Below, one piece after another: positions 12,750 to 22,902 of a stretch of 64,000 nucleotides of DNA (its first letter is position 1; each line of letters opens with the position of its first letter). The translations under genes were made by a program, and so were the position numbers. The notes under the pieces are model-generated. The model worked only from the letters and a program-made list of their open reading frames with translations, was not told the origin of the DNA and ran no database searches. The stretch is from Symbiodinium kawagutii (lineage: Eukaryota; Sar; Dinophyceae; Suessiales; Symbiodiniaceae): NCBI GenBank assembly GCA_009767595.1, contig VSDK01027962.1, forward strand, positions 197,024 through 261,023. Reading direction: 5' to 3'.

Positions 12750-12762
12750 TATGGTTGATTAA

Positions 12763-12926
12763 TATGGCTTTGGGTCAAAACCCTTAGTCCCTCTGGTTCC
12801 CATCATTAACCAGGCTGTTTTCCCTGTGAAATTGTTGCTGTTGCTTAATATTGATGGTTAACTGCTTCACCCATACCCATATCCCCCATGAAATTGGCTG
12901 ATGAACTGCTTGATCCAGCTCTCCAT
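12763..12926. mobile_element. Family B element, reverse orientation, diverged
   Basis: Begins ATGGCTTTGGGTCAAAACCC and carries CTGGTTCCCATCATTAACCA. The right end (TTGATCCAGCTCTCCAT) is diverged. It lies 14 bp after a family A copy. Confidence 0.65.
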
Positions 12927-12945
12927 ACCCTTGATGGGCACCCAG

Positions 12946-13014
12946 CACTGACCCCCAGCCACCAACCCTGCCGGGCCCAGGGACCGACTCCAATGCCTTT
13001 GTCTGACTCACGCG
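12946..13014 (+). CDS. Candidate exon, Pro-rich linker
   Basis: After GGCACCCAG the frame reads LTPSHQPCRAQGPTPMPLSD with good third-position G/C. Ending at CGCG|GCAGGC (GC donor) leaves phase 1, which fits the next exon at 13936 and would give a Gly/Ala junction codon. Low-complexity proline-rich sequence suggests a linker. Confidence 0.38.
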
Positions 13015-13571
13015 GCAGGCACGGGGGAGTTACGTTTATGTGATTGGTGAGCGATGACGAAGGGTATGCTGGTGTGATATGGGGATAGTATGGTTTGATA
13101 ATGTTTTATAGATTTTTAGTGATATGGGGATAGGACTGCTATGGTTTTACAGGGGGTCATAGTGGTTAAGAAAAGGGAATAATAACCAACAATAAAACCA
13201 AGATCGTGGTTTCGAGCCAGTTTGGGGAGCTGACTCTCAGTGATGGCATTTGCCTGTTGATATTTTTTCTGATTTTTTTGGGTTACTGGGAACCATTGAA
13301 TCAACGGATCTACACGTATCCAGAATATACATGCGATTTTTATGGACCACTCAAACTTATGGTCTTTTTTAGGACGGTAATCATCAAAACTTGGGGGTTG
13401 CCGTTGATCATGCTAGTGGCTGAATGACCAGCCCTTCATTTTTGTTGGCTCGATTTTTCCTCGTCTTTCATGGTTTGCAGAAAATATGTGCGATAGTTCT
13501 AAGTTGTACTACGCACTTGCATTCGCTATAACTTATACGTTTGAACACTTTGTTGTGGCAAATTTCAGCAT

Positions 13572-13670
13572 GGTGGTTCCTCAAAATAGGGGTACCCCCA
13601 AATCATCCAATATTATCTATGTAGCAAAACCAATCGTTTTTAGATTACCCAATGGCTTGACAAGCCACCA
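13572..13670. mobile_element. Family A element
   Basis: GGTGGTTCCTCAAAATAGGGGTACCCC pairs with AATGGCTTGACAAGCCACC; the right arm is diverged. Confidence 0.75.
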
Positions 13671-13935
13671 GTGAATTACCATTCTCACCAGTAACCAACC
13701 ATGGGCCGGCTAGTTCACCATAATAAACTATTATGGCTTGAGAAACTTGAAACAATAGCTATGAAAAAAAAACATTGTGAACTGTGAACTTGATAAACCA
13801 TTATGGCTAGTTCACCATGATAAACCATGATGAACCATTAACCACCACTAGCCAACCGTTAGCCATTCATGGCTTGAGAAACCCCCACATGTCTTCATGG
13901 GTCTTCCACTTGTTCCACTGCGAGAGATTCCGCAG

Positions 13936-14033
13936 CACAGGAGTCCATCCCCAGCCGTGAGCTCTCCGCCCTCGCCGACCTTGCCCCTGATGGCCAGAAC
14001 AGGTGGGGCTTAGCTGCAGCCAACTTGCCCCAA
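13936..14033 (+). CDS. Candidate internal exon, unknown protein
   Basis: Acceptor ATTCCGCAG, then a strongly G/C3-biased frame containing IPSRELSALADLAPDGQNRW, and a GTATCT donor after CCCCAA. With one overhanging base the exon is a whole number of codons and ends in phase 0, as the next exon (14457) requires. A stronger-looking donor inside (AACAG|GTGGGG) would give a shorter exon. The sequence looks helical; no family is recognised. Confidence 0.45.
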
Positions 14034-14038
14034 GTATC

Positions 14039-14135
14039 TGATGGATGATGATGATGATGGTGGTGATGGTGGTGACGATGATGATGGTGATGATGATGAT
14101 GATGATGATGATGATGGTGGTGATCACGATGACGA
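14039..14135. repeat. ATG/GTG trinucleotide microsatellite
   Basis: GATGATGATGGTGGTGATGG-type repeats directly follow the exon candidate at 13936-14033. Confidence 0.85.
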
Positions 14136-14456
14136 TGACAACTTTGGCTCTTAGGAGAGGATGCTATGACATGCTATGATGTATCATCAGAAAGACACGG
14201 GATGTTGTCGAGTATCCACTCACACAAAAAGATTGACCAATTTGAGACTGAGCAATTTTTTGAGATCCGAATAGTTTATAACCCCAATATTTCACCAGGG
14301 AATCTCCATTGATAATCCTAAGATATCCTAAGGTTTCACCAATTTGCTTCATTTGTTTGGGATTAGAAACTATTTGGATTATTTGGATTATAAACTATTT
14401 GGATTATATTTGGCTCACCCATTTTATATCCCAATCGTTTTGAGGCTACCGTGCAG

Positions 14457-14563
14457 GGCGTGCCGAGATCGATCGATCTCGGTCGCCCGGGTCGCCGTGA
14501 GGCCCCCGAGCGGTGCCTCCTGAAGAGGCGACTGCCGTCCAGCGACCGTGGCGGCTGGCCATG
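14457..14563 (+). CDS. Candidate internal exon, basic region
   Basis: Only one + frame is open: it includes GVPRSIDLGRPGRREAPERC and ends GGWPW. The other two frames stop. Edges are GTGCAG|GGC and CCATG|GTACCC. Start phase 0 and end phase 2 match neighbours at 14033 and 15628. An alternative start 9 bp upstream (TTTTGAG|GCTACC) is possible. Rich in Arg; no family recognised. Confidence 0.48.
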
Positions 14564-14572
14564 GTACCCACC

Positions 14573-14692
14573 ATGTGGCTATGGGTCAAGCAGTTAACCA
14601 ACCAATTTCATGGTGGATAATAACCAACAAACTATAAGGAAATCAATGGTTAATAGTGGGGAACCAGGGGTACGGGGTTTTGACCCACGGCT
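14573..14692. mobile_element. Family B element
   Basis: TGTGGCTATGGGTCAAGCAGTTAACCAACC to GGTACGGGGTTTTGACCCAC. It starts about 10 bp downstream of the predicted donor of the exon ending at 14563. Confidence 0.8.
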
Positions 14693-14792
14693 TGAAGCAA
14701 CCAAGGCTTCGATGGCCATTTAACTATAGTTATATCTACCATAACTGGTAGTTACTCTACTTATAGCTGGTTAGGGGCCCAACTTGTATGAT

Positions 14793-14909
14793 TTACCCTC
14801 TGGTAAACATGGCTGGCTGGAAAATCCACGATAGATTTATCATTTCCCAGTGTTTTCCGAATAAACTGGTCGATTTTTTCCATTGCCATGTTAGTTTACC
14901 AGAGGGTAA
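14793..14909. mobile_element. Family D hairpin element
   Basis: Inverted ends TTACCCTCTGGTAAAC and GTTTACCAGAGGGTAA enclose inner arms GGCTGGAAAATCC and TTTTTTCCATTGCC. Family D copies also lie at 17873-17990 and 48460-48567. Confidence 0.8.
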
Positions 14910-14959
14910 TGGTGAATAATAGGGGATGATAACTAAGAGTTATAGGGGATATGTGTCCC

Positions 14960-15202
14960 AACTATGTGGTTATGGGTCAAGGCTTTAACCAACCGACGAC
15001 AATGGTGAAGCCTAGCTGGTTAATGGTTAATAGGGGATGAAAAGCAACAATAGTAGGGGATATACCAGCTATGGCGAGCTGGGTCAAGGCTTGAACCAAC
15101 CAATTTCATGGTGGAGAAGTTCACTAGGAATTTCATAGGGAAAGCAGCCTGGTTAATGATAGGAGAACCAGGGCTACGGGGCGAACTGACCCACTGCCAT
15201 GT
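14960..15202. mobile_element. Two overlapping family B copies
   Basis: Left ends at TGTGGTTATGGGTCAAGGC and again at TATGGCGAGCTGGGTCAAGGC (about 15071), with one shared right end GGGCGAACTGACCCACTGCCAT. This suggests a second insertion into an older copy. Confidence 0.65.
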
Positions 15203-15469
15203 CTTGGGCAATCAATCATCAGCCATCATTTACCATCACCGCCCGCCCGTCAGCGATCTTCACTGAAGCATCATCAGCCACCAGCACAACTTGTCCACCA
15301 TAACGTTCATCCAGTTTTCAACCATAATAATCCATTTCGTAGCGTCATTGCCAATCTTTTGTGAACATCAACCGTCAACCATTGTCCTGACCATCACCAG
15401 AGATACGATCTACAGTGATTTGCATTTGAATTTAGCAAAAATAAAACTCAGTGCATTTACAATAACCTA

Positions 15470-15540
15470 AATCATCCAATAATAGTCGTCTACAGCATAA
15501 ACCAACCATTGTGGGACAACCCCCGTTTTGAGGAACACCA
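15470..15540. mobile_element. Truncated family A element
   Basis: Core AAATCATCCAATAATAG and right end CCCCGTTTTGAGGAACACC are present; the left arm is missing. Confidence 0.6.
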
Positions 15541-15627
15541 TACATCATTCCTTAGCTAAACAGAAGTCTCGGATACAAATATCTACCCCAGTGCTACAAG
15601 TTCATCAGCGGCTCATCTCTGTGCCAG

Positions 15628-15662
15628 GCAGAATCCCGGCATGGAGGAGTTTCGTGGGCAGG
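15628..15662 (+). CDS. Candidate micro-exon
   Basis: A 35-bp island between TGTGCCAG and GTGTCC. Joined to the TG left by the exon ending at 14563 it reads W, then QNPGMEEFRGQ, and leaves phase 1 as the next exon (16509) needs. It is too short to stand alone, so the phase fit is the evidence. Confidence 0.33.
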
Positions 15663-15764
15663 GTGTCCCGGAGTGATGTTGCCAAAGCTTAAGGGTGATT
15701 CACCGGACTCAGTGACGCGATGAAGTTGGAAATTTTGCATGATTTTTTTTTGCATAAATTGGCA

Positions 15765-15860
15765 GGTGGTTAAGAGGGAGCAATTTGGAGCCAGGGGTAT
15801 CCCTATGACCTTTCAAAGGGGGAGCTGAGGAGCTACTAGGAGTAGCCCAACCAAATGGTA
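15765..15860. mobile_element. Family E element
   Basis: GGTGGTTAAGAGGGAGCAATTTGGAGCCAGGG to AGTAGCCCAACCAAATGG. The left end sits directly after TTGGCAG. Confidence 0.7.
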
Positions 15861-16003
15861 GTAAAAGTGTAACAGTTGCATTTAAGCACACAAAGAAGTG
15901 CGTATTTTGGGATGACTGTGGCTGATGATCATGAACTGACCGCAGCTCAGTTGCACCATTCGGGCCAAGAGAATTTATGGTGGCATTTGGTATATCATAT
16001 ATG

Positions 16004-16104
16004 GGTGTTTCTCAAAATGGGGGACCCAGCAAAGAATCCACTAGTAACCATTTACAGTGATAAAGCTACCTTTTTTGGGGTCCTCTATGGCTTGAGAAAC
16101 CACC
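16004..16104. mobile_element. Family A element
   Basis: GGTGTTTCTCAAAATGGGGGACCC pairs with GGGGTCCTCTATGGCTTGAGAAACCACC. Confidence 0.85.
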
Positions 16105-16508
16105 AGACTCACTTTATTCAGTTCCTTTTGCTTTACCGAAGCTGTTGAATCGCAAACACACGGCTACAGGAATCGTTGAACTCAACTGTGCAATGGTGTG
16201 ATGACACTTATGATGTATCCTTATTGTTTGATAGGGGTTTCTTATGGTTATCATTCTCAGATCATGGCAAATGAAACAACATGTTTCAGTATCCATCTCT
16301 ACATTGAAGGCAACCCTCTTCGAAGAGGCTCACACCTGAGCTCCATCGTCGCTTCGTGGAATGTCAATGGCTTTAACGGCTGAAAAAAAGGTGCCTCACA
16401 TCCAACAGTCAAAGCCATGGTAGTGGTGCCTCAAATCCAGTGGCGGAAAGGTATCTGGTTTGCGCTTCACCTGCTTCGCTAAACGTTGCCTGCCGAGGGA
16501 AATGCCAG

Positions 16509-16597
16509 CTACCTGCAGTATACTGCGGAGGCTGCTATTGGGACGGCTGTGTTGGCTGCGACTGTACTTGGAGTTGGTCCAAGAGATGGCTTGCGAG
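16509..16597 (+). CDS. Candidate exon, helix before EF-hand-like loop
   Basis: All three + frames are open here. The frame with the strongest third-position G/C reads LRRLLLGRLCWLRLYLELVQ and ends EMACE before GTTTGA. That frame also fits phases on both sides (15662 phase 1; 17316 phase 0) and would place an amphipathic helix directly before the EF-hand-like exon. Alternative frames give a Cys-rich or an Ala/Val-rich membrane-like peptide, so the reading is not secure. Confidence 0.38.
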
Positions 16598-16620
16598 GTT
16601 TGAGAATAGCATCAGCACAT

Positions 16621-16724
16621 GGCTGTTTCTCAAAATAGGGGACTCCCCAAATCATCCAAGATCAATCATGTACAGTAATAAACAAACTATTTTGGGGTTC
16701 CCCTATGGCTTGAGAAACCCCCAC
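16621..16724. mobile_element. Family A element
   Basis: GGCTGTTTCTCAAAATAGGGGACTCCCC pairs with GGGGTTCCCCTATGGCTTGAGAAACCCCC. It begins 24 bp after the predicted donor at 16598. Confidence 0.85.
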
Positions 16725-17315
16725 ATGGCTCCAGAAAACTATTCTCATGAGGCCTTCTGAACTGTGCCACATGGTTATCATCTCAGAGGTTACTGGTCAA
16801 ACTGGTGGCCCGTTTCCCAGAAGGTACACCTGTTGGAACTGGTTCTACTCCGTGTTGAATTTGACTCAATCTGGATCCACTGCCCTATTCGGAGTAAGGT
16901 GTTCAGGGTCATAATTTGATGCCGCGTACCCGAGTGGCTTGCGTAGGGCGGCCCCAAAAGAGCCGCATGTTCACCTCGTGATCGAAATCCTACCCCTGAA
17001 CAACCATGACGTCGGAACTGCACTGATTTTAATATTGGAAAAGACATGTCTAATGAGTCTAATTTTACTTTTTGCCTAACCAGTAAAACCACACACACGT
17101 TGACTTCAAGTGAGGTGAGGATGCATTGCGTTTTCACTACTTCGAAGCAGCGTCTTGAGGGAATCTTTGAAGCAGCTTCAGCCACTATACACATGAACCA
17201 ACCACATCATGCCATTACCATCATAGAACCAGCTTCAGCCATCTGATAGCCACCTGAACCACCCGACCTGCCACCTGAAGCCGCTAGAAACCACCTGGCA
17301 GCCCAGCACCGCCAG

Positions 17316-17382
17316 GTGGACAGTGGCTTCACCGCCGCAGAGCTGCGAGCCATCTACGGCAAGTTGGATCAGAACCGCAACG
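17316..17382 (+). CDS. Candidate EF-hand-like exon
   Basis: Reads VDSGFTAAELRAIYGKLDQ followed by NRNG, flanked by CCGCCAG and GTGCGG. 'DSGFxxAELRxxY' resembles the second half of one calcium-binding EF-hand, and 'LDxNxNG' the start of the next loop, as in calmodulin-like proteins. The first loop is one residue shorter than the canonical 12, so calcium binding there is doubtful. Start phase 0 and end phase 1 fit the flanking candidates. Confidence 0.5.
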
Positions 17383-18245
17383 GTGCGGCGCCACGGTTGG
17401 ATCGCAACCGGGTGGGTTGCGTGTGTGTGTCAGTGGTGCTCGCGCTTGGCGCGTTGTGGGTATGATGGCAGGATTGGTTAAATGGTTAATGATGGGTCAT
17501 CAATGATGGTCAATGGTGGTTAATGATGGTTGATCACATCAGTATTCGTTGTCATGGTACGTTATGTCGGCCTGATGGTAGTGTTCGTTAAAAGCCAATG
17601 ATAATTGATAATGAATCCCGTCTACTGGTTCGCCCAGCCATTGCAATAAAGGTAATCCAGTTTATATAAATCAGTTTAATGGATGATGATGATTCCAACC
17701 GTTATTGAGCCCAACCACGTATTGAATTAGCCCATGATTCTTCTTGAGATCGAACTCCAACAGGAAGGCTACAGGTTCTCATCGACTTCCAAGTGTGTCC
17801 AAGGGATTCGTTGAAGCATCCACATGGATATATCCATAAATGGTGGTACCCCTAACCTCCCTAATTATCATCATTACACTCTGGTAAACTAACAAGGCAA
17901 TGGAAAATCCCCATATTCTATAGAGAAACCCTGGGAAACCATTAGCAACTGTTGGATTTTCCATTGCCATGTTAGTTTACCGGAGCGTAACAGGGAAACC
18001 AACGAGTTCCAGGGGCACAAAAGTTATGGACCGCAAATAGGCTCCTTTTCATCGATCCCTTTCGATGCCATCAACGGAGTCACAACCCACCTCTGTGTGG
18101 TGGACAGGGATCCATGGCTATCCTGCCCATTTGTTGGGCCATAGAGCAGTTGGTTCAGATAAACCACGCGGAAGTGAACTTGTTTCATAGATCCAGGATA
18201 GATTTGAAATGAATGAAAACACAAGATATGTTCGATCAACATCAG
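17383..18245. other. Intron-like stretch with a family D element
   Basis: GTGT-rich sequence near 17418-17432, many AATGATGGTTAATG words, then the family D copy. No exon seen. Confidence 0.45.
17873..17990. mobile_element. Family D hairpin element
   Basis: TTACACTCTGGTAAACTAAC and inner GGCAATGGAAAATCC pair with GGATTTTCCATTGCC and GTTAGTTTACCGGAGCGTAA. The arms are nearly perfect over about 40 bp. Confidence 0.88.
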
Positions 18246-18326
18246 CCAGCACCTGTGTTTACTCCATGGGAATCCAACCCTTCACCGAGCACACAGAACT
18301 CGCTTGGGAAGCCATGCTCAAGCTGG
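18246..18326 (+). CDS. Candidate internal exon, unknown protein
   Basis: After AACATCAG the frame reads STCVYSMGIQPFTEHTELAW and then EAMLKLG. One overhanging base at each end fits the neighbours (17382 and 18836). Two other frames are open but less biased. The predicted donor, CTGG|GTCAAG, is the first base of a family B element. Confidence 0.38.
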
Positions 18327-18482
18327 GTCAAGATTATTTTTTTGAACGTTCATGGGCAACCAATGGTTAATGATGGGAATGAATTAACATTAATGAAACA
18401 ACGTTCATGGGGAAGAATCACCGAGAATCATAGGGAAAGCAATGGCTAATGATGGGGGAACCAGGGTGAACTGACAGCCATT
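18313..18482. mobile_element. Family B element starting at a predicted splice donor
   Basis: AAGCTGGGTCAAG at the left, AGGGAAAGCAATGGCTAATGATGGGGGAACC in the core, and GGTGAACTGACAGCCAT at the right. The GT of GGGTCAA coincides with the predicted donor at 18327. It is longer than typical because of an internal partial duplication. Confidence 0.6.
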
Positions 18483-18835
18483 TGGCTTCGGCCACTGGTA
18501 GCTGACCATGAATTCTCACCAGTCCTCCACAGTGCCTAGCATTGGATGGTCCTCCGATCCAATGACTTGTGGTAGCTGGGTGCCGTGACAGCTTCTAGCG
18601 ATCCAAGATTTCCACACCAGGACCCCATAGACTCTAGCAGGTTGATCACGCTGGGACCACCCACCCGGGCAGAGAAAATGAAGCGGTAGCGCTTGGTCTT
18701 CTTGGTGGAAATTGTTAGCAGATGATGGCTGGAATAGCATGAAATGGCATGAAATAGCATGGAATAGCATGGAATATCTGGTATGTAGTTTTTCAGCTAG
18801 CTCATGGAAATAGATCCCTGTTGGAACCAATGGAG

Positions 18836-18925
18836 CCACGGGTGGCATCCGCGTTTCGGTTAACGGGTTGCCATTGCTGGTTCCACCAGTTCCTCCGCGG
18901 TCACGCGCACTTGCTGAGAGGCACG
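18836..18925 (+). CDS. Candidate internal exon, frame ambiguous
   Basis: One frame (phase 1 at both ends, matching 18326) reads GGIRVSVNGLPLLVPPVPPR. Another open frame gives an equally biased HQFLRGHAHLLRGTVSKLEL. Edges are CAATGGAG and GTCTCC. No family is recognised. Confidence 0.3.
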
Positions 18926-18975
18926 GTCTCCAAATTGGAACTCATTGCCGTTGCTTGGCGTTTTCTGGATGGCAG

Positions 18976-19282
18976 ATGGCTATGGCGAGCGACCGGGTCA
19001 AGCAGCTAAGCAACCAACAACAATGGTGAAACCTAGCTGGTTAATGGATGATAACCAACAGTTATAGTTATAGTAATAATAGTTATAGTAATAATAGTTA
19101 TAGGCAATAATATGCAATAATATAACCTATAGTTAATGGTAAATAGGAGGGGATGATGACTAACAATATCAGGGGATATGTACCTACTATATGGCTATGG
19201 GTCAAGCAGTTCACCAACCAATTTCATGATTCATGGTGATCAATAACCAACAATTTTATAGGGAAAACAGCCTGGTTCGGTT
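18976..19282. mobile_element. Degenerate family B cluster
   Basis: Several left ends (GGCTATGGCGAGCGACCGGGTCAAGC; ATGGCTATGGGTCAAGCAG) and cores are intermixed with TATAGTAATAATAGT repeats at 19060-19110. Confidence 0.55.
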
Positions 19283-19380
19283 AATGGTTGGTGGCATGAT
19301 TCACATTTTTTTTTCTAATCATTAAGAAATGGTTGGTTGACAAGCATATTTTGATAGGGCTTGAAACCACCAACCAGATG
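19283..19380. mobile_element. Family C element
   Basis: GGTTGGTGGCATGATTCACATTTTTT pairs with AGGGCTTGAAACCACCAACC, with the internal word AAATGGTTGGTTGACAAGCATATTTT. Confidence 0.75.
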
Positions 19381-19751
19381 ATCATGAACACCAATGCGAT
19401 AGTTGGGCTCTCTTTGACGATGCCGATCACATGATTGCTCTTTTTGGCTATCCCGGTTCTTCTCACTATCCTATTGTTCACGATAAATCAACAATTTTGA
19501 TTTGTAAGCGATAATATGAACCGATTCCTCATTGTAGGCAACAACTCATGGTTCTTGCAGCAAGCCCTTATTGGATCATCTCGGTTTTTCATTCCATTCT
19601 TGTTGGTTATCCCATGGGTTCCCAGCTGTTTGTTCTTCAGTCATGTGGAGGTTTCCAGAGGTTCCGAGCACTTCTACAGTCCAGTTGGGCCAGGAGCCTG
19701 CAAGGAGCTTCAACATTCCAACAAAATAATAGAATTGAATAGGCTAGACAG

Positions 19752-19867
19752 ATGGCTATGGGTCAATATTAACCATCATTTTTAGGGATAATTACCAACA
19801 ATAATTGTTGGAATAGAACGGTTAACGATGGTAAACCAGGGGTAAAGGTTGAACTGACCCACAGCCA
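19752..19867. mobile_element. Family B element
   Basis: ATGGCTATGGGTCAATATTAACC to GGTTGAACTGACCCACAGCC. Confidence 0.82.
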
Positions 19868-20302
19868 GATAACCAACTAAAACCGACAATAATATGAATA
19901 TCGAATATGACCAATAAGAACATTGGTTACAACCAGCAATGACAGGGACAAAACCACCAACAATGGGGATAAAACCAACAGTCGTACATCTGACTGTTGG
20001 ATATAGCCAACGTTCGCAATATACAAACAGTATGTTGTTTACATGCCCATATACCAATGGTAGTATAACCAGCCAATGTTAGCAAAACAATATCTACAAT
20101 AAATGTGGATCCGGCTGGCCAAAATTCGCAAAATCCCAGTGATCCTTGGTGACCCGGCTGAGCTGTGGTCAATCATGGGTCACAATAGCAGGTGATAGGA
20201 CTCCATTGGGATTTACCAAAGAGCTCCCAGAATCATGGATCAAAGAAGTGTATATCAGAATCTGTGATGCCTACACGACCCGATCATGATATTTGGGATC
20301 TC
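19868..20302. other. AT-rich stretch, nothing supported
   Basis: Words such as ACCAACAATGGGG recur. No credible exon or complete element. Confidence 0.4.
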
Positions 20303-20366
20303 ATACCCCTGGTTCCCATCATTAACCATTGTTAACCATTATTGGCTGGTTAATTTTGACCCACAA
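20303..20366. mobile_element. Partial family B element
   Basis: TACCCCTGGTTCCCATCATTAACCATTG to AATTTTGACCCACAACC; the left end is lost. Confidence 0.6.
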
Positions 20367-20459
20367 CCAAATCATGCGATCCTTGTTGGGATATCCGATC
20401 CTTGGGATGCGACTCGTCACGATCCTTGGACCCGCGACGTGAGATTCCACCGATCTCAG

Positions 20460-20504
20460 GCGGTGAGTCGGGAGAAGAGCATCGCCGACATGCTGGGGGT
20501 CGGG
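20460..20504 (+). CDS. Candidate internal exon
   Basis: After CGATCTCAG a strongly G/C3-biased frame reads AVSREKSIADMLGVG. It continues with Ser/Gly-rich sequence to a TGA at 20568-20570. Ending at GTCGGG|GTGCCC keeps phase 0 for the next exon. If the longer reading is right, this is a terminal exon instead. Confidence 0.38.
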
Positions 20505-20715
20505 GTGCCCAGCAGTCGGCACCCGGGGGGAAGCACCATGGGGTCGCCGGGCGGCCTTGGCTTCCACTGATTCCTGGCCTTGGAACAGAGATCCGTCGTG
20601 GGGTTGGTGGTTGTACGAGGTTCTCTCCTGGGGGAGTCTCATATGCAGATCAGCAAATTCAACGTTTATCATGAATGCCTGAGGAATCCATATTATACGG
20701 ACAACTATGGACCAG

Positions 20716-20868
20716 GATGGGATTTTCCACGGGGAACGTCGCAACATGGACGCAGTCACCCGAACCCTTGGCAGCGCCTCGTTAAGCGTTGCTGGAAGCT
20801 CCCAGATTGACGGCGAGTCCCTGCTCAGCGATGAAAAGTCCTTCGACGAGCTTCACAGCCTCTTCGAG
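20716..20868 (+). CDS. Internal exon ending 'HSLFE'
   Basis: A 51-codon phase-0 exon between GGACCAG and GTTGGC. It contains NMDAVTRTLGSASLSVAGSS and ends KSFDELHSLFE. Third-position G/C is strong. Its end resembles the exon at 25114-25161 (…EKIDTLFE), also at a phase-0 boundary, suggesting a repeated helical module. Together with the next exon it may form an EF-hand-like helix-loop unit. No named family is certain. Confidence 0.5.
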
Positions 20869-21186
20869 GTTGGCACTGGGGGATGGCACCGGGCAGCAGA
20901 GGATGACTCCACGAGGGAAACTTCGTTGATCAGCGAATTTCTGCGGTTTGGGGAGACTCCAGGTGTTTGATCCAAGGATACAAAGTGTGCGATTGATGGT
21001 TTTATCGATTGTCTATTGAGACTCCGTGTTTGATTGATGGGAAGTGTCCACCTGATAGAAGTCATTTTGACCCCGTATGCTAGGGTCAGAAACATACCTA
21101 GGTCATCCTCGGTTTGGAATGGTGCTGGAAGACTGATCATCCATGGTACGGCAGTTCTTTGAAGTCTATGGAATGGCCACTTCCCT

Positions 21187-21289
21187 GGGTTTCTCACAAT
21201 AGTGGTGCCCCCCGGAAATTAACGGTTTATTACTATGAGTTGTTAATATTGGATGATTTGGGGGGGTCCCTATGACTTGAGAAACCACC
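21187..21289. mobile_element. Family A element
   Basis: GGGTTTCTCACAATAGTGGTGCCCCCC pairs with GGGGGGTCCCTATGACTTGAGAAACCACC. Confidence 0.8.
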
Positions 21290-21412
21290 TTTAAATATTA
21301 ACCAGGGTAGAAGCTTCAGCCAGAAGATGAACATCATCACAGGCTAATCATCACAGGCTCTCTGTGATGACCGGCTAGACATCATGGGGTCAGGGTGGCC
21401 TCAGCAAGTCAG

Positions 21413-21505
21413 CGCCAGCACAGCCGCACCGGGACCCGGCTCCAGGAGATCAGTGCGGGGAAGAAGGGCATTGACTTCGATGCCTTCGCCAAGCACGTGC
21501 GCAAG
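21413..21505 (+). CDS. Internal exon with EF-hand-like 'GIDFDAFAKHV'
   Basis: 31 codons, phase 0 at both ends, edges GCAAGTCAG and GTCAGG. Contains GTRLQEISAGKKGIDFDAFA and ends KHVRK. 'KKGIDFDAFAKHV' looks like the second half of an EF-hand loop plus exiting helix, where Ile and Phe/Ala positions match. The acidic loop positions are mostly absent, so a non-binding EF-hand or another helical repeat is possible. Confidence 0.5.
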
Positions 21506-21563
21506 GTCAGGTGACCGGCGGTGGCGAGGCAGTACTGAACAGGGGCTATCCACAAGCGAATGG

Positions 21564-21664
21564 CGGTTTCTCAAGCCATAGGGGTACCCCAAAAATGGTT
21601 GGTTTACGATTGTCAATGGTTAATATTGGATGATTTGGGGGTACCCCTATTTTGAGAAACTACC
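21564..21664. mobile_element. Family A element
   Basis: GGTTTCTCAAGCCATAGGGGTACCCC pairs with GGGGGTACCCCTATTTTGAGAAAC. Confidence 0.85.
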
Positions 21665-21759
21665 AAATAAACATTGAGAAGTAAGCTCCGACAAACATCA
21701 CGTTTGAGCAAAACTAGACAAGCATACATAGCCAGTGGATGCCAGTGGGATAGATACAC

Positions 21760-22020
21760 ATATTCATGTTCAATTTTGTTTGCATCTACGCACATAGACA
21801 TACAAATGCGCGCACACACACATACTCGCACATGCATACATACATAGGCACACAGACACACCCCTTCATATGCATACATATTGATAGATATAGCATATAA
21901 TGTCATACATATAAACATGTCAGTATACATGCCAATGTACATGCATACATACATGCGCGCATACACACAAATACACACACACACACACGTGTGTTCATAT
22001 ATGTATTTGCATACATATAC
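21760..22020. repeat. CA/CATA-rich simple sequence
   Basis: ACACACAC at 21963-21987 and many ACATACATAC words. It explains the long reverse-strand ORF here (Cys/Val/Tyr-rich) without a gene. Confidence 0.8.
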
Positions 22021-22333
22021 TTCTAAGACGCACTTGCGGTACCTTGCTAACTCATCAACCTTTGCTAGTCCTGGTCTCTCCTGGCCCACAGCCCAAGAGA
22101 AGGTCACTCTGTTTTGTTTCCCAGCCAAACTTTCTGATGTTTCCAAGATTACCCCGACTCAGTGGTCTCCCAGGCATCAGAACTTTGGGTGGCACAACCT
22201 CAGATCTTCTCGGAAGATCCCATATCTGTAGCCTCTATCCCAAACTTTTGCAGCAAAGAACCTGCAGCAACCAGGAGCAAAAACCTATCACTGGTGGGTT
22301 GATCACTCACGAGTTACTCAAGTTACTCACTGG

Positions 22334-22442
22334 GCAGTGGGTCAAAACCCCGTACCCCTGGTTCCCCTATCATTAACCATTGTTTTACCTATTATTACTG
22401 GTCATTATTATTATTGGCTGGTTGATATTGACCCATTGCCAC
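22334..22442. mobile_element. Family B element, reverse orientation
   Basis: GCAGTGGGTCAAAACCCCGTACCCCTGG to GGTTGATATTGACCCATTGCC. Confidence 0.82.
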
Positions 22443-22533
22443 TGGTCGACTCACTGGTTTACTCGCTGGTTGGCCGACTCCATGACTGGACCGCACTGAA
22501 CGATGGCTCTCGCCTGGTGCTCACTCCCTGCAG

Positions 22534-22605
22534 GCGTGTGCAGAGAAGACCCCACGATCGCCGGGGCGACCAAGGGCCACCTGGGTCTCCTTATTGGTTA
22601 CTTCC
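22534..22605 (+). CDS. Candidate internal exon
   Basis: After ACTCCCTGCAG the best frame reads VCREDPTIAGATKGHLGLLI then GYF before GTGTCA. The same frame is open upstream from an ATG at 22503 (MALAWCSLP…), so an initiating exon is an alternative. The other frames are less biased. Not recognised. Confidence 0.38.
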
Positions 22606-22657
22606 GTGTCACATGAGAGCTGTTCCTTCACAAGGTGTTTCATCATGATTTTACATG

Positions 22658-22765
22658 ATGGTTGCTCAAAATAGGGGTACCCCCAAATCATCCCATCCCA
22701 TATTAGCTGTTGTTTCTTTAGAAACCAACCACTTTTGGGGTACCCTTATGGCTTGAGAAACCACC
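22658..22765. mobile_element. Family A element
   Basis: GGTTGCTCAAAATAGGGGTACCCCC pairs with GGGGTACCCTTATGGCTTGAGAAACCACC. Confidence 0.87.
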
Positions 22766-22902
22766 GCATCTGGTTGCCTCGGCCCCCCGGTGAACAATGG
22801 CGGCACATGGGAACCGAACATGGCAGCCACTTCCTCGCCCCTCGAAAGCCTTGCTGAGAATTGCTCCTGCATCCCTCAAAAGACACAGGCAGTTGTTTGA
22901 AT

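Noticed and set aside
21613-22146. Reverse-strand ORF of 177 codons rich in Cys, Tyr, Val and Met
   Set aside because: It is made by the CA/CATA simple repeat plus the end of a family A element.
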